NCBI GenBank assembly: GCA_963792025.1
Contig: CAWBUS010000005.1
Location: forward strand, 372,001-436,000
DNA from: Ginsengibacter sp963792025
Lineage (GTDB): Bacteria; Bacteroidota; Bacteroidia; Chitinophagales; Chitinophagaceae
DNA length: 64,000 nt
Direction of reading: 5' to 3'
Below, one piece after another: positions 62,975 to 64,000 of the stretch (position 1 is the first letter of the stretch; each line of letters opens with the position of its first letter). The notes under the pieces are model-generated. The model worked only from the letters and a program-made list of their open reading frames with translations. It was not told the DNA's origin and made no database searches. The translations under genes and the position numbers were made by a program.

Positions 62975-63994
62975 TTATAGGTTTGTTTTTATTAATGGGA
63001 GTTTTACCGTGAATTCATTATCGGTTGTTTCTACCACAATATCTTTATGGCACACCAACCGGTAACGGGAACTTAAATTACGCAGCCCTACACCGGTTGA
63101 ATTCACAGGATAAGACTTGGGTTTTTTATTGTTCTTTACATAGATATACTCTCCGTTTAAGGCCACATTTATATACAACGGGTTCACATCGCTAAACTCG
63201 TTATGCTTCACCGCATTTTCCACAAGAACCTGCAAAGCATAAGGCAAAATCATTAAAGTGCCCTCATGGTAATTACTCAGGTCAGTTGTTAAATGGAGTT
63301 TATTATCATGGCGTACCTGTAACACGAAAAAGTAATTTTCAATAAATTCAAGTTCGCCTTGCAGTGTTATTAATTCCCTGTCTTTATTAATTAAAAAATA
63401 TTTATAAACAGATGCAAGTTTACTGTTAAACTGGTGTGCCGTATTGGGATCGTTTAAAATAAGCCAGGATAATGTATTAAGAGAATTAAAAATAAAATGC
63501 GGCTCAATCTCATTTTTTAAAACAGACATTTCAGCTTTTGACCGCTCCCAATCCAACTGATCTACAATTTTTGTATAGAGCGTGCGCTGTGTGCTTAGGA
63601 ACAAAATTTCATATAGTAGCGTAAATAATAAAACCGCTAACGATGAAAAAGCGACGCAACGGGTTATCGGCGCCCAATCAAAAGTTTCACTTGACATTTT
63701 ATACCACGCAATGGAAAAAACGCCTGATATAGCTGCTCCAAATAAACCTCCTATCAAAGAAATAGAAAATACTTTAATTATAGGGTTACGAAAAGTTTTG
63801 AAGATAAAACGGCTTTTGCGATGGATCCAACTGGCCCCTGACCAAATGCAAAATGAAAGCAGGATAAAATACAAATTGATGGCGATCAATTCGAGCGGAG
63901 AGTAATGACTATATGAAATAACTCCCGAAAAAAAAGGAATCATTATCCCAAGGAGCGGAATAAAAATCAATCGCAAATATTTATCCTTGATCAT
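62975..63994 (-). CDS. LytS-like sensor histidine kinase (His_kinase, PF06580)
   Basis: A 339-residue sensor kinase. Four hydrophobic helices lie between ~8 and ~132, with no separate sensor domain, followed by a coiled coil and the PF06580 core: LKNEIEPHFIFNSLNTLSWLI (phospho-acceptor His166) and an ATPase domain with VLVENAVKHNEF (N box) and STGVGLRNLSSRYRL (G box). Its partner is the LytTR regulator two bases downstream. The ATG at 63994 is at the window edge; an upstream in-frame extension cannot be excluded. The signal is unknown. Confidence 0.9.
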   Translation of the reverse strand: MIKDKYLRLIFIPLLGIMIPFFSGVISYSHYSPLELIAINLYFILLSFCIWSGASWIHRKSRFIFKTFRNPIIKVFSISLIGGLFGAAISGVFSIAWYKMSSETFDWAPITRCVAFSSLAVLLFTLLYEILFLSTQRTLYTKIVDQLDWERSKAEMSVLKNEIEPHFIFNSLNTLSWLILNDPNTAHQFNSKLASVYKYFLINKDRELITLQGELEFIENYFFVLQVRHDNKLHLTTDLSNYHEGTLMILPYALQVLVENAVKHNEFSDVNPLYINVALNGEYIYVKNNKKPKSYPVNSTGVGLRNLSSRYRLVCHKDIVVETTDNEFTVKLPLIKTNL

Positions 63995-64000
63995 AGCAGC

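Overview
The window is a low-GC chromosomal segment of a member of the Bacteroidota, most likely Chitinophagaceae-like. The evidence is a SusC/SusD pair, an Oar-like and a metal-type TonB-dependent receptor, a giant protein with a type IX secretion C-terminal signal, a fused alpha/beta 2-oxoacid dehydrogenase E1, a LytTR/His_kinase pair, almost no Shine-Dalgarno sequences, and at least two textbook Bacteroidota promoters (TTG-N19-TAnnTTTG). It is ordinary chromosome: I see no prophage, IS element, integron or CRISPR array.

Layout. 1-3.6 kb: an outer-membrane barrel protein (cut by the window edge) coupled to a membrane-anchored carboxypeptidase-regulatory-like protein, then Dabb and MscS genes. 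3.7-7.0 kb: a TonB-dependent receptor divergent from a DtxR-family metalloregulator, with a GTTAG-N6-CTAAC operator between the -33 and -7 boxes of the receptor promoter. 7-12.8 kb: an alpha-galactosidase-like hydrolase, a hypothetical exported protein, a SAM-hydroxide-adenosyltransferase relative without its usual catalytic residues, a small lipoprotein, a LOG protein and an atypical Nramp transporter. 12.8-17.0 kb: M42 peptidase - bioB - fused E1, with two mutually exclusive hairpins filling the bioB/E1 gap. 17-21.7 kb: a lipoprotein, a LuxE-like protein, a cation/proton antiporter, and an M23 peptidase-bactofilin pair closed by a bidirectional terminator. 21.7-33.1 kb: Oar-like receptor, ribBA, TamB, gamma-glutamyltransferase. 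33.2-39.7 kb: PIG-L deacetylase, a 37-residue membrane peptide, an SSS symporter, and an adenylate cyclase broken by three +1 frameshifts.

39.7-46.4 kb holds a 2228-residue secreted mosaic protein: beta-rich N-terminus, subtilase-like domain with an altered triad, MBG domains, 24 octapeptides of the NGSLVQLV type interleaved with NGxYxPxx units, and a sorting domain. After a ~690-base gene-free region come a methylcrotonyl-CoA-type carboxylase beta subunit, a choice-of-anchor-J lipoprotein, rnhA, a DUF6580 protein, yraN, aroC, era and an initiator tRNA with its own promoter and terminator. 53.5-61.4 kb: an esterase, a TPR protein, and a SusC-SusD-Ig lipoprotein-lipid-binding lipoprotein operon with its own terminator and no glycosidase. 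The right edge carries a possible zinc-ribbon ORF, a small membrane protein and a LytTR two-component pair.

Themes are metal homeostasis (DtxR/receptor, Nramp), branched-chain amino acid and biotin-linked metabolism (E1, bioB, carboxylase), envelope assembly (TamB, bactofilin/M23, MscS) and nutrient capture at the cell surface. The best leads are the octapeptide-repeat secreted protein, the metal-operator promoter, the micropeptide before the symporter, and three family members whose key residues are replaced.
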